Source: CAVRCA01 sp965218045 (lineage in GTDB: Bacteria > Pseudomonadota > Alphaproteobacteria > Acetobacterales > Acetobacteraceae). From it: a stretch of 64,000 nt of DNA. Below are positions 40,075 to 48,226 of the stretch, one piece after another (position 1 is the stretch's first letter; each line of letters opens with the position of its first letter). The stretch spans positions 248,001-312,000 of the forward strand of contig CBDCJX010000009.1 in NCBI GenBank assembly GCA_965218045.1, given 5' to 3'. Position numbers and translations under genes: made by a program. The notes under the pieces are model-generated. The model was given only the letters and a program-made list of their open reading frames with translations. It was not told the DNA's origin and ran no database searches.

Positions 40075-41255
40075 CACAGCGTCTCCTCGGAGCCGAGAAC
40101 CATGGTCGAGACCGGCGTCACCATCGGGCCGGCGATCACCCCCGCCACGTGAGCGTCGGGAACCTGCGAGGTGGCGGTGCCGCGGATCTGCCGCACCGCC
40201 TCGATCTGCAGTTCAAGGCCGTGCATGTAGCACTCGGCCAGATTGCCACCCGAGGTGTTGAGCGGCAGCTTGCCGGAGGGCGCGATCAGGTTGTCGAGCG
40301 TGAGGAAATCGTTGCACGCCTCGGGCTCGACGAAGCCGTGCTCGGTCAGGCTCATCAGCACGCCGCCAGTGAAATTCTCGTAGCTCTGCAGCACGTCGAC
40401 GTCTTTGGGGCCGAGCCTGGCCATCTCCCACAGATGCGGCGCGACCGGCCCGAAGCTGGCGGAGGCGAATTCCGGCGCGTTGAACGAGCGCGCCGCGTTG
40501 CGGTGGTCGGACCCCTGCGCCACCGCCAGCACGTAAGCGGGCTTGTTCTTGAAATCCTTCGCGCGTTCCGCCGCCACCATCACCAGGGCCGCCGCGCCGT
40601 CATTCTCCTGGCAGCAGTCGAACAGATGGTAGGGCTCGGAGATCCAGCGCGAGGCGTCGTACGCCTCCTCGGTCAGCGGCCGGCCGTACATCACCGCGCG
40701 CGGATTGGACTGGGCGTGGTGGTAGGATGCCAGCGCCAACGCCCGCAGCGCCTCCTGGCGGATGCCGTGCTCGTGCATGTAGCGCATGATCTTCAGGGCG
40801 AAGCGCTGCGCCGGGACGAAGATGCCGTACGGGTTGATCAGCGCGTTGTCGCCCGAGACGGTGCCGCCGGCCTGCGCCACGCCGAAGCGCTGGAACTGGC
40901 CCTGGGCGAGCGCTCGGTAGACCACGGCGATCTCCGCCTGGCCGGTGACGATCGCCGCCGCCGCGTTGCCGACCGCCGCCGCGCCGCCGCCGCCGCCGCC
41001 GCCCCACTGCATGTTGGACAGCCGCAGCTCCCTGGTGCCGAGCGCCGCCGCGATGCGCGACGGATCGTTGCGGTCGTTGCTGTAGGAGGCGAAGCTGTCG
41101 ACCTCCTGCGGCTTGACCCCGGCATCCTCGCAAGCGGCCACGATCGCCTTCAGCGCGAGGACGAACTCCGGGTCCGGCGACTGGCTATGCTTGTAGTAGG
41201 TGGTCTCGCCCACCCCGATGATCGCGACCTTGCCGCGCAGGCTGCGCTCAGCCAT
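40074..41255 (-). CDS. Thiolase-like protein (SCP-x/lipid-transfer type)
   Basis: The 393-residue protein starts MAERSLRGKVAIIGVGETTY and has the thiolase fold pattern, including LSNMQWGGGGGGGAAAVGNA, QENDGAAALVMVAAERAKDF and the C-terminal LPLNTSGGNLAECYMHGLEL. The usual nucleophilic cysteine of thiolases is not seen at the expected N-terminal position, as in the non-decarboxylating SCP2/lipid-transfer subgroup. It contains a run of seven glycines near residue 85. It is coupled to the DUF35 gene. Proteins of this pair type act in steroid or fatty acid side-chain metabolism; the substrate here is unknown. Confidence 0.85.
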   Translation of the reverse strand: MAERSLRGKVAIIGVGETTYYKHSQSPDPEFVLALKAIVAACEDAGVKPQEVDSFASYSNDRNDPSRIAAALGTRELRLSNMQWGGGGGGGAAAVGNAAAAIVTGQAEIAVVYRALAQGQFQRFGVAQAGGTVSGDNALINPYGIFVPAQRFALKIMRYMHEHGIRQEALRALALASYHHAQSNPRAVMYGRPLTEEAYDASRWISEPYHLFDCCQENDGAAALVMVAAERAKDFKNKPAYVLAVAQGSDHRNAARSFNAPEFASASFGPVAPHLWEMARLGPKDVDVLQSYENFTGGVLMSLTEHGFVEPEACNDFLTLDNLIAPSGKLPLNTSGGNLAECYMHGLELQIEAVRQIRGTATSQVPDAHVAGVIAGPMVTPVSTMVLGSEETL

Positions 41256-41360
41256 TCCCGTTCCTCCTCGTCCCGACCCAAGTCACGCCTTGATTCGCGC
41301 GTTAGTCGAAAAGCTACCGATCAGCGCTACGCTGCGGCTTCCCCACCAGGGCGTTTTGGC

Positions 41361-41507
41361 ATGAGACCCGGCGAAATCATAGAGTTCCTCACGCAACGCA
41401 AGCTGCTGGAACTGGCTGACATCATGGAGATGAGCATGAAGGAGCTCTACCTCATGCTCGACTACCTCAGCGGCGTGCGCCCCAGGCAGCACCGCGCGAT
41501 CGGCTAA
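41361..41507 (+). CDS. Hypothetical small protein (48 aa)
   Basis: A short frame from ATG 41361 reads MRPGEIIEFLTQRKLLELAD, then MSMKELYLMLDYLSGVRP. It is amphipathic and probably helical, and third codon positions are strongly G/C, as in the real genes. No strong ribosome-binding site is seen. It lies between the divergent thiolase gene and tRNA-Leu. No family is recognised, and chance cannot be excluded for such a length. Confidence 0.42.
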   Translation: MRPGEIIEFLTQRKLLELADIMEMSMKELYLMLDYLSGVRPRQHRAIG

Positions 41508-41584
41508 TTTTGGTCCGGTTCGGCGAGATCGCCTCCCAACCTGGCGTGACTGGCCAGCGCGACCCGGGATGAAGCTCTGGCGTT

Positions 41585-41669
41585 TGGTGCGGGTAGTCGG
41601 ACTCGAACCGACACTCCTTGCGGAACCGGATTTTGAGTCCGGCGCGTCTACCAATTCCACCACACCCGC
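41585..41669 (-). tRNA. tRNA-Leu (anticodon CAA)
   Basis: Read on the minus strand it starts GCGGGTGTGGTGGAATTGG and has the A-arm GGTAGACGCGCC. The anticodon loop CTCAAAA carries anticodon CAA. It has a long variable arm (GTTCCGCAAGGAGT) and the T arm GTCGGTTCGAGTCCGAC, and ends in ACCCGC-A-CCA. The long variable arm and D-loop pattern are typical for tRNA-Leu. The CCA is encoded. Confidence 0.97.
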
Positions 41670-41744
41670 ATCGAGCCGCTTAGCTCCTAGTACCCAGAAT
41701 GACTGATAGTATCCAGAATCACTGATCGGCGAAACACGGCTTGA

Positions 41745-42085
41745 TGCGGGTTGTCGTGCCAGCCACAAGCCGCGCTTGGGCTTGTGGGTCGAACGATTGT
41801 CGAGGATGACGTGGATTTCACGGTTTGGGTAGTCGGCCACGATGGCGTTCATGGGTCGAGGAACTCGACGGCGGGGCCGCTCTTCATGGTCATGGCCGAC
41901 CACCTGGCCGATGGCCACGTTGAGGGCGGCGAACAGCGTCGTGGTCCCGTGCCGCTTGTAGTCTGCGACTGGCCGATCATCGCACGACCGCCCGGCAGTT
42001 TGAGATATCCCTGCGCCCGCTCCAGCGCCTGGATGGTTCGCCGCTTCCGGCACAGCTCGATGCGGATTGTTACCGTCGTAAACCA
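41745..42085 (-). pseudogene. IS630-family transposase remnant
   Basis: On the minus strand one frame reads IQALERAQGYLKLPGGRAMI, and another continues DYKRHGTTTLFAALNVAIGQ, then MNAIVADYPNREIHVILDNR and STHKPKRGLWLA. These are the central catalytic parts of an IS630 transposase, joined only by frameshifts. The N- and C-terminal ends are missing. It lies just downstream of tRNA-Leu, a common landing area. Confidence 0.7.
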
Positions 42086-42109
42086 CAATCCTGGATCGGG
42101 TTCTGTAAG

Positions 42110-42233
42110 CAAGCTCTGGCTCCGGCCGCGGGCCAAGACCCTGAGCACCGGCGCGCAGACGCCGGTGATGAGTGTGCCCGGTGAGCCCTTCACCAATCCG
42201 GTGATCTTCCACATGCTGGACGCAGTCGGCTAG
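42110..42233 (+). pseudogene. 3' end of an unidentified truncated gene
   Basis: The plus strand carries an in-frame, codon-biased tail: TLSTGAQTPVMSVPGEPF, then TNPVIFHMLDAVG and a TAG stop at 42231-42233. Upstream the frame runs into the IS630 remnant and loses sense. It appears to be the last 35-40 codons of a gene cut by the insertion. The next gene starts 33 bp later on the same strand, which suggests a former operon. I do not recognise the family. Confidence 0.35.
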
Positions 42234-42265
42234 ACCGACCGGACGGCCGGCACGAGGACCATCCC

Positions 42266-43138
42266 ATGCGCGACGACGACGCGGGACCGATACACGTCGT
42301 CGGCGCCTCCGGCCGCTCCGGTGCCGCGTTGTGCCGCGCCTTGCTGGAGGACGGGGTGCCGATCGTCCCGGTGGTGCGTAGTGCGGCGCGCTGGCGGGCG
42401 GTAGCGCCGCTCGCACCGCGTCTGGCCGATCTTGGCGACCCGCCCATGCTAGCTGCCGCACTCGGCGACGCGCGGCGGGTGGTCTCCTGTGCCCACGCGC
42501 GCCACGCCCCGGCGATCCTGGCCGCCGCGCCCGCTGGCGCGCGCTTCGTCTTCCTCGGCAGCACGCGCAAATTCACCCGCTGGCCGGATGCCCACGGCAG
42601 CGGCGTGCTCGCCGGCGAGCAAGCGTTCCTTGCCACCGGCCGGCCCGGATGGATGCTGCACCCGACGATGATCTACGGTGCCGAGGGCGAGGACAACGTG
42701 CAGCGCCTTGCCGCCCTGTTGCGTCGCCTGCCCGTGGTGCCGCTGCCCGGCGGGGGACGCGCGCTGGTGCAGCCAATCCACCAGGACGACCTCACGCGCT
42801 GCGTTTTGGCAGCACTCGACCGGCCGACACCCGCGCCGCGCAGCCTAGTCGTCGCCGGTCCCGCGCCGGTGCCCTACGTCGAGTTCGTCCGCGCGGTGGC
42901 GCGTGCCGCTGGTCTCGCGCCGCCGCGTTTCCTGCCGCTGCCGGCGTGGCTGCTGATGGCCGCCGCCGCCCCCCTCGCGTTGCTGCCCGGCCTGCCCAGC
43001 ATCCGCTCGACCGAGATCCGCCGGCTGCTAGAGGACAAGGCGTTCGACATCGGGCCGATGATCGCGGCACTCGACGTGCGGCCCGTATCGTTTCAGGAAG
43101 GTCTTGCGCGCACGTTTCGCGCGTCGCACAACCCTTGA
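42266..43138 (+). CDS. NAD(P)-binding atypical SDR / NDUFA9-like protein
   Basis: The 290-residue protein begins at ATG 42266 with GAGGA before it. It has the dinucleotide-binding motif HVVGASGRSGAALCRALLED, and PGWMLHPTMIYGAEGEDNV corresponds to the Tyr region of extended SDRs. A C-terminal hydrophobic stretch (PAWLLMAAAAPLALLPGLPS) suggests membrane association, as in NDUFA9-like proteins. The substrate is unknown. It may be co-transcribed with the M20 amidohydrolase gene that starts 49 bp downstream. Confidence 0.82.
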   Translation: MRDDDAGPIHVVGASGRSGAALCRALLEDGVPIVPVVRSAARWRAVAPLAPRLADLGDPPMLAAALGDARRVVSCAHARHAPAILAAAPAGARFVFLGSTRKFTRWPDAHGSGVLAGEQAFLATGRPGWMLHPTMIYGAEGEDNVQRLAALLRRLPVVPLPGGGRALVQPIHQDDLTRCVLAALDRPTPAPRSLVVAGPAPVPYVEFVRAVARAAGLAPPRFLPLPAWLLMAAAAPLALLPGLPSIRSTEIRRLLEDKAFDIGPMIAALDVRPVSFQEGLARTFRASHNP

Positions 43139-43187
43139 GCAGCCCGACGCCTGAGCCGCCCAACGCCTGAGCCGCAGGGAGACGCGC

Positions 43188-44363
43188 ATGCCCGTCATCA
43201 ACCGCATCGCCGATTTCCACACCGATATGACCGAGTGGCGTCGCGACCTGCACGCCCACCCGGAACTTGCGTTGCAGGAGACCCGCACCAGCGGGGTGGT
43301 GCAGGACAAGCTGCGCTCCTTCGGCGTGGACGAGGTGGTGACGGGCATGGCCCGCACCGGCGTGATCGGCGTGATCCGGGGTCGCGGCCCGGGCCCGGCG
43401 ATCGGCTTGCGCGCCGACATGGACGCGCTGCCGCTGCACGAGGAGACCGGTGCCGACTATGCGTCGCGAAGCCCGGGCGTGATGCACGCCTGCGGTCATG
43501 ACGGGCACACCACCATGCTGCTGGGCGCCGCCCGCTACCTGGCGGAGACGCGCAATTTCGACGGCACCGTGTACGTCATCTTCCAGCCGGCGGAGGAGAA
43601 CCTGGCGGGCGGGCGGATGATGGTCGAGGAGGGGCTGTTCCAGCGCTTCCCGATGCAGCAGGTGTTCGGCATGCACAACTGGCCCGCCGCCCCGCTGGGC
43701 ACGTTCCTTTGGCGCGACGGGCCGATCATGGCGGCGGTCGCCAATATCGAGATCACCGTCACCGGCAAGGGGGCGCACGGCGCGCAACCCCACTCCGGCA
43801 TCGATCCGATCGTGGTGGCGAGCCACATCGTGACCGCGTTCCAGACCATCGTCGCCCGAACCCTCGAGCCGCTCGACGGCGGGGTGGTGACGATCGGGCA
43901 TATCAGCGGCGGGCAGATCTACAACATCATCCCGGAGACCGTGCGGATGCTGGGCACGGCGCGGTGGTTCTCGCCGAGGGTCGGTGAGCTGCTGGAGAGC
44001 GGGGTCAATCGCCTCGCCACCGGCATCGCCGAGAGTTTCGGCGCACGCGCCGAGGTCCGTTTCGAGCGCACCTACCCGGTCACTGTCAACGACCCGGAGG
44101 CGAATGTGCTGGCGCGGCGTGCCGCCGAGGCGGTGGGCGGCGAGGCCAGGGTCCGTGAGATGGAGCGGCCGACCATGGGGGGCGAGGATTTCGCCTTCAT
44201 GCTGGAGGCCAAGCAGGGCGCCTACATCATCCTCGGCGGCGGGCAGGGCAAGGACGGGCCGCAGCTGCACAACCCGCGTTTCGACTTCAATGACGAGATC
44301 CTGCCGATCGGCGCCTCATATTGGGCAACCTTGGCCGAGCTGCTGCTGCCGCGTCGGCGCTGA
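43188..44363 (+). CDS. M20-family amidohydrolase (hippurate hydrolase-like)
   Basis: A metal-dependent hydrolase of the M20D family, which cleaves N-acyl amino acids and similar amides. The 391-residue protein starts MPVINRIADFHTDMTEWRRD. Metal-binding and catalytic positions are in GLRADMDALPLHEETG, HACGHDGHTTMLLGAARYL, QPAEENLAGGRMMVEEG and FGMHNWPAAPLG. The dimerisation domain follows (IEITVTGKGAHGAQPHSGID), and TMGGEDFAFMLE closes the active site. GGGAGA lies before the ATG. The exact substrate is not readable. Confidence 0.93.
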   Translation: MPVINRIADFHTDMTEWRRDLHAHPELALQETRTSGVVQDKLRSFGVDEVVTGMARTGVIGVIRGRGPGPAIGLRADMDALPLHEETGADYASRSPGVMHACGHDGHTTMLLGAARYLAETRNFDGTVYVIFQPAEENLAGGRMMVEEGLFQRFPMQQVFGMHNWPAAPLGTFLWRDGPIMAAVANIEITVTGKGAHGAQPHSGIDPIVVASHIVTAFQTIVARTLEPLDGGVVTIGHISGGQIYNIIPETVRMLGTARWFSPRVGELLESGVNRLATGIAESFGARAEVRFERTYPVTVNDPEANVLARRAAEAVGGEARVREMERPTMGGEDFAFMLEAKQGAYIILGGGQGKDGPQLHNPRFDFNDEILPIGASYWATLAELLLPRRR

Positions 44364-44367
44364 TCGC

Positions 44368-44712
44368 CTAGCGACCGCTGGCGTTGGGCGGCACGGGCGG
44401 CGGCGGCTTCGCGGCGCCAGCGCTCTGCGCCTTGTCGATCAGCTTCTGCCCCAGCCGATCCAGCTGGCGGTTCTGTCGCGACTTTTGCTGGTCCGGCGCC
44501 GCCACCCCGGCCTCCGCCTCACGGCCCTTCACGGCGGCGGTGGGCTGGTGCGACCTGCCGTTCCAGACATTGCCGATGCGTGCAGGGGGCGCTCCCGCTC
44601 CCGGCGCGGGCGCGGGAGCGGTGGTCTGGGCGCGGAGCGGCGTCGGGGCTGCGATCAGCAAGGCCGCCAGCGCTGCGGCCACGGATGGGATCGTCATGCT
44701 CGAACGGGTCAT
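44368..44712 (-). CDS. Small secreted hypothetical protein
   Basis: The 114-residue frame starts MTRSSMTIPSVAAALAALLI with a clear signal peptide, probably cleaved after LRAQ. The mature part is Ala/Pro-rich with a charged helical segment (QNRQLDRLGQKLIDKAQSAG). It converges with the M20 gene, with only 4 bp between stops, and is divergent from the glycosyltransferase. No family is recognised. The signal peptide and the tidy fit between genes support a real gene. Confidence 0.6.
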   Translation of the reverse strand: MTRSSMTIPSVAAALAALLIAAPTPLRAQTTAPAPAPGAGAPPARIGNVWNGRSHQPTAAVKGREAEAGVAAPDQQKSRQNRQLDRLGQKLIDKAQSAGAAKPPPPVPPNASGR

Positions 44713-44751
44713 GGTGCCTTCCTCGACTTGGCGAGCGGGGAGCGGGAGGGT

Positions 44752-45969
44752 GTGTTCCCCGTCGAGCGGTCAACGCCGGGGCCGGGCGCGGGATTGCTCA
44801 TCGCCGATCCGCTGGGCCCGGGGCGCGTGAGCGGCATGCACCGGTTCGCTCGCGTTGCCCGGTTCGGCTGGCGACGATTGCGTGGCTTCGCAGGCGCGGA
44901 CGGCATCCCTATCGCCCACGTCGCGCGGCTCGCGGCGACGATCGACCCGGCGGACCACACGCTGCCCTCGCCCGGCGCCGGGCTCGCCGGAGTGCTGCGC
45001 CGGCCCGAGCGCAACCCCTTCGTGAACTGGTCGCCGACGCGTGTCCCGGTGCGGCACTGGCGCCTACGCGACGTGGTGCTGGACGGCACGACGTTGGCCC
45101 TGTTCGCCCGCGGCGCCCGCATCCGCGAGACCTGCTACCTGCACACGCCGGAGATGCTGGCCGGCCTGCACATCCACAAGGCGCAGCCGACCCCCGCGAC
45201 CGACGCCACGCCGGTGGTGATCGGCGGCAGCGCCGTGTCGCGCAGCAACTACTACCACTGGCTCGCCCAGGCGCTGCCCGCCATCGACAGCGCCCTGCGG
45301 CGGCATGACGGGGCGAATGTGCGGCTCGCGCTGCCGGCACTGTTGCCGTGGCAACGGGATGGAATCGCCATGCTCGGCTATGACCAACTGCCCCGCCTGG
45401 ACGTGGAACCGGGACGGCAGATCCGGCTGCGGCAAGCGGAATACAGCGAGTTGCTCAGCGGCCATTCGGCGTTCAACGTCTCGCCCGGTATCGCCGCTTG
45501 CTACGCCGCGCTGCGCCAGCGGGTGCCGCTGCGCCAGGCGCCGGATGCGCGCATCTACGTCGCCCGGATCGACACGCCGCAGCGGCCGATGCGCAGCGAG
45601 GACCGGCTGATCGAGCGGCTGATCCGGCGCGGGTTCCGCATCGTCGTCCCGAGTACGCTGGCTTTCGCCGAGCAGGCCGCGCTGTTCCGTCAAGCCCGAT
45701 TGGTCGTCGGGCCGCACGGCGCCGGGCTGACGAACCTGATCTTCGCCCCGGCCGGCGCTCTTGTGTACGAGCTGGTGCCGCAAGCCTATGACAATCCGTG
45801 CTTCCGCGTGCTGGCCGACAATTGCGGCCTGCTGCATTGGGCCGACGCCTTTCCCAGCGAGGGCGACGCGGCGCCGCTGGTGCGCCCTTGGAAGGTCGAC
45901 GTGAACGCCGTCGAGGCCCGGCTCGACGAGCTCGAGGCGCTGCTCGACGCCGCCGATCCTCTCGGCTGA
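44752..45969 (+). CDS. Glycosyltransferase family 61 protein
   Basis: A probable glycosyltransferase of the GT61/DUF563 family. It has the hallmarks SRSNYYHWLAQALPAIDSAL and VVGPHGAGLTNLIFAPAGAL, followed by YELVPQAYDNPCFRVLAD. The start is uncertain: GTG 44752 (GGGGAG about 9 nt before) gives 405 residues, and ATG 44836 would give 377. No signal peptide is seen, so it is cytosolic, probably acting on cell-surface glycans. No partner genes for polysaccharide synthesis are nearby. It is near the flagellar cluster, but a role in flagellin glycosylation is only a thought. Confidence 0.85.
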   Translation: MFPVERSTPGPGAGLLIADPLGPGRVSGMHRFARVARFGWRRLRGFAGADGIPIAHVARLAATIDPADHTLPSPGAGLAGVLRRPERNPFVNWSPTRVPVRHWRLRDVVLDGTTLALFARGARIRETCYLHTPEMLAGLHIHKAQPTPATDATPVVIGGSAVSRSNYYHWLAQALPAIDSALRRHDGANVRLALPALLPWQRDGIAMLGYDQLPRLDVEPGRQIRLRQAEYSELLSGHSAFNVSPGIAACYAALRQRVPLRQAPDARIYVARIDTPQRPMRSEDRLIERLIRRGFRIVVPSTLAFAEQAALFRQARLVVGPHGAGLTNLIFAPAGALVYELVPQAYDNPCFRVLADNCGLLHWADAFPSEGDAAPLVRPWKVDVNAVEARLDELEALLDAADPLG

Positions 45970-46002
45970 GAAGCCACCGGAGCAAGGCGGCGGGCTGGCT
46001 AG

Positions 46003-46185
46003 CTAGCTAGTGAAGTAGCGGCTGGCCAGCAGCGGGCTTACCACCCCGCCTGCGGCGCGCCGCAGGTGCTCCGCTTGCCGCCGCTCATGCACCGGCGCCG
46101 CGACCGAACGTGGCAGTTCATCGTGCGGGATCGCGTCGTAGAGCAGGTAGAACGGACAGCCCGGCTCCGACTTCGCTTTGAGTTA
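46003..46185 (-). pseudogene. 3' fragment of an unidentified gene
   Basis: The minus strand has an in-frame stretch LKAKSEPGCPFYLLYDAIPH, then DELPRSVAAPVHERRQAEHL and SPLLASRYFTS, ending at TAG 46003-46005. Codon use is like real genes here. Immediately upstream is an in-frame TAA, and the base composition drops (TTGAGTTAAAACTT). It reads as the last 57-60 codons of a truncated gene; I do not know the family. Confidence 0.35.
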
Positions 46186-46327
46186 AAACTTCTCGGCAGC
46201 CCCTCGTGCTGTCATCCGGTGTTGCCATGCTCCCGCCAATCATCAATCCTCGGCTCATTGGAAAGCGCACCTGAAGTCAGAGTCCTTCCCTCCACCTGTG
46301 AAGCGCGCCTTTGGGGCGCACTGAGAA
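46186..46327. other. Spacer with no recognisable gene
   Basis: These 142 bases between the gene fragment and the short frame at 46328 carry no coding signal I trust. The base composition is lower in GC than the flanks, which fits inserted or rearranged DNA. Confidence 0.4.
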
Positions 46328-46444
46328 ATGCGGGATAACCCCCGACCCGTGTTCGTGGTGGGAGACGAGCGGTGGATGGTTGCCCTTCCGCCGACCATGG
46401 CGGCGGTCAGCGGGAGGGTCGTCAAATACGGCGCCGGCATTTAA
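46328..46444 (+). CDS. Hypothetical very small protein (38 aa)
   Basis: From ATG 46328 the frame reads MRDNPRPVFVVGDERWMVAL, then PPTMAAVSGRVVKYGAGI and TAA. Third positions are mostly G/C. An in-frame TGA lies two codons before the ATG, so this is the only start. Its stop overlaps the flhG stop on the other strand. It may be a real small protein or a fragment of a longer gene; the ribosome-binding site is poor. Confidence 0.33.
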   Translation: MRDNPRPVFVVGDERWMVALPPTMAAVSGRVVKYGAGI

Positions 46445-47223
46445 CCCAGCAGGGCGCGGGCCAGTGCTTCGACGTCGGCGGCCGCGGGGGAGTTCGGGTG
46501 GCGAGTAAGCAGCAGCGCTTGGCGGCGGATCGCCTCGCGCACCCGCTCGTCGCGGCGGATCACACCCGCAAGAGGCGGCGTGCGACCGAGAAAGGCGGCG
46601 CAGGCCCGGCGCAAGGTGGCGTAGGTACGCTCCCCGCCGGACTGCGAAACGGCCTGGTTGACCAGGATCTGCGCGGCACCACCGGCGCGGTCGGCGGCGT
46701 GCAGTTTCAACACCGCGTAGGCGTCGGTCAGGCTGGTCGGCTCGTCGGTCGCGACCACAAGGAGCTGGTCGGCGAACGCCGCCATGCGCCGGGTCGTGCG
46801 GTCGAGGCCGGCGCCGAGATCAAGCAGGACGATGTGGTAGCGCGCGGCGTGGCGGCGTAGCGCCTCCAGCACCTGCTCGAGCTGCACCGGATCGAGTGCT
46901 GCGAGGCTGCCGGAGCCGGATCGGCCAGCCAGGATGTCGAAACCACCCTCGGCATGGCGCAGCGCCGCCTCGGCCAGCGTTGCCCGCCCGGCGACCACGG
47001 CGCCAAGATCATGGGCCGGGGTGATGCCGAGCTGGATGTCGACATTAGCGAGGCCGAGATCGCCGTCGAACAGCAGCACGTGGCGGCCCTGCCGGGTCAG
47101 CGCGTGCGCCAGGGTGATGCCCAGCCACGTCTTGCCGACACCGCCCTTGCCGGAAGCGATGGCGATCATCCGGGGCGCGGCGGTGCCGGCCGACGGCGGC
47201 GCGGGAGAGAGCAGCTCGGTCAT
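46441..47223 (-). CDS. flhG: FlhG/FleN-type MinD-like ATPase
   Basis: FlhG is a ParA/MinD-family ATPase that controls the number and place of flagella with FlhF. The 260-residue protein starts MTELLSPAPPSAGTAAPRMI. It has the deviant Walker A IASGKGGVGKTWLGITLAHA, the GLANVDIQLGI switch region and the LLDLGAGLDRTTRRMAAFAD region. ATG 47223 overlaps the flhF stop (ATGA). It is the last gene of the fliF-to-flhG run. Confidence 0.92.
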   Translation of the reverse strand: MTELLSPAPPSAGTAAPRMIAIASGKGGVGKTWLGITLAHALTRQGRHVLLFDGDLGLANVDIQLGITPAHDLGAVVAGRATLAEAALRHAEGGFDILAGRSGSGSLAALDPVQLEQVLEALRRHAARYHIVLLDLGAGLDRTTRRMAAFADQLLVVATDEPTSLTDAYAVLKLHAADRAGGAAQILVNQAVSQSGGERTYATLRRACAAFLGRTPPLAGVIRRDERVREAIRRQALLLTRHPNSPAAADVEALARALLG

Positions 47224-48176
47224 TTCACGCGATCCGCACGAACAGGGGGTTGCTTGGCAGCGGCAGGCGAGGGGCGCGGCGCAGCGCCGGGGCGGGCGAG
47301 CAGCCGCTCGGCGAGCAAGGCGGGGGTCATCGGCACCAGCCCGTCCGCCGCCCCCGGGCCGATCCCCGCCTCGGTAAGCGCCAGCCCGCCGGCATTGGCC
47401 GCCGCCAGCACGCCGCCCAAGCGGCGGCTGAGGTCGAGCCGGGTCGCCACCAGCATCGTCGCGCCCGCCTCGGCGAAGTTCTCCGCGAGTTCGCCCGCTT
47501 CGGCCGGATCGAACCCGGCGGGGAGCACGGCGACCACGCTGGCATCGGTGGTGCTGGCCAGCGCCGCGATTTCCTCGCGCTGCGCCGGATCGAACGGGTC
47601 GGCCCCCGGCGTGTCGATCAGCACCGGCCCGCCGCCCTGCCGGCGCACCAGGGCGCGGGCGAGGGCAGCCGGATTGTTGGCGACCAGCAGGTCGAGGCCG
47701 AGCAGCCGGGTGTAGGCGGCGAGCTGCTCGGTGGCACCTGCTCGACGCCCATCGGCGGTGACGACAACCGGCGTTGCCCCGGCCATCACCAGCCGCGTCG
47801 CCAGCCGGGCGACGGTGAGCGTCTTGCCCACCCCCGGCGGCCCGGCGAACAGCAGCGGCCTCGCACCCGGCGAGAGCGGCAGCCCGGTGAAGGCAATGGT
47901 GCGGGCGAGCAGCTCGGCCAGCGGACCGTCGCGCAGCCGCCCGACCAGGGAGCCCGGCACGCCGTGGAACGTAAGCCGCTCCAGCCGTTCGGGGTCCGGT
48001 GTGGCCGGAACCTCGATCGGCAGCGGCGGCTCCTCCTCCGGCTGCAGCGCGGCGGTGACCTCGACCCCGTCGGCGACGCGGCGGGTGGCGAGGATCAGCG
48101 CGTCGGCGCCGAGCTCGGCGCGTATCCGCGCCATCGCCTCCGCCATCCCGCCAGCCCGATACAGTTTCAGCCGCAT
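47220..48176 (-). CDS. flhF: Flagellar GTPase FlhF
   Basis: FlhF is an SRP-type GTPase that marks the site of flagellum assembly. The 318-residue protein starts MRLKLYRAGGMAEAMARIRA, the usual FlhF start. It has the P-loop LLFAGPPGVGKTLTVARLAT, the Ser/Thr-Ala-Asp region VVVTADGRRAGATEQLAAY, and PVLIDTPGADPFDPAQREEI (DTPG). It is shorter than many FlhF proteins because the linker after the N-terminal domain is brief. It overlaps flhG by 4 nt. Confidence 0.92.
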   Translation of the reverse strand: MRLKLYRAGGMAEAMARIRAELGADALILATRRVADGVEVTAALQPEEEPPLPIEVPATPDPERLERLTFHGVPGSLVGRLRDGPLAELLARTIAFTGLPLSPGARPLLFAGPPGVGKTLTVARLATRLVMAGATPVVVTADGRRAGATEQLAAYTRLLGLDLLVANNPAALARALVRRQGGGPVLIDTPGADPFDPAQREEIAALASTTDASVVAVLPAGFDPAEAGELAENFAEAGATMLVATRLDLSRRLGGVLAAANAGGLALTEAGIGPGAADGLVPMTPALLAERLLARPGAAPRPSPAAAKQPPVRADRVK

Positions 48177-48226
48177 GGCAGGGTTCTAACAATCAACACC
48201 TTGCCCGAACCTTTTCGTCCCGGCGA

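Noticed and set aside
37413..42085. tRNA-bounded integrative element between tRNA-Cys and tRNA-Leu
   Set aside because: No integrase and no repeated tRNA 3' end were seen; the only mobile trace is an IS630 remnant.
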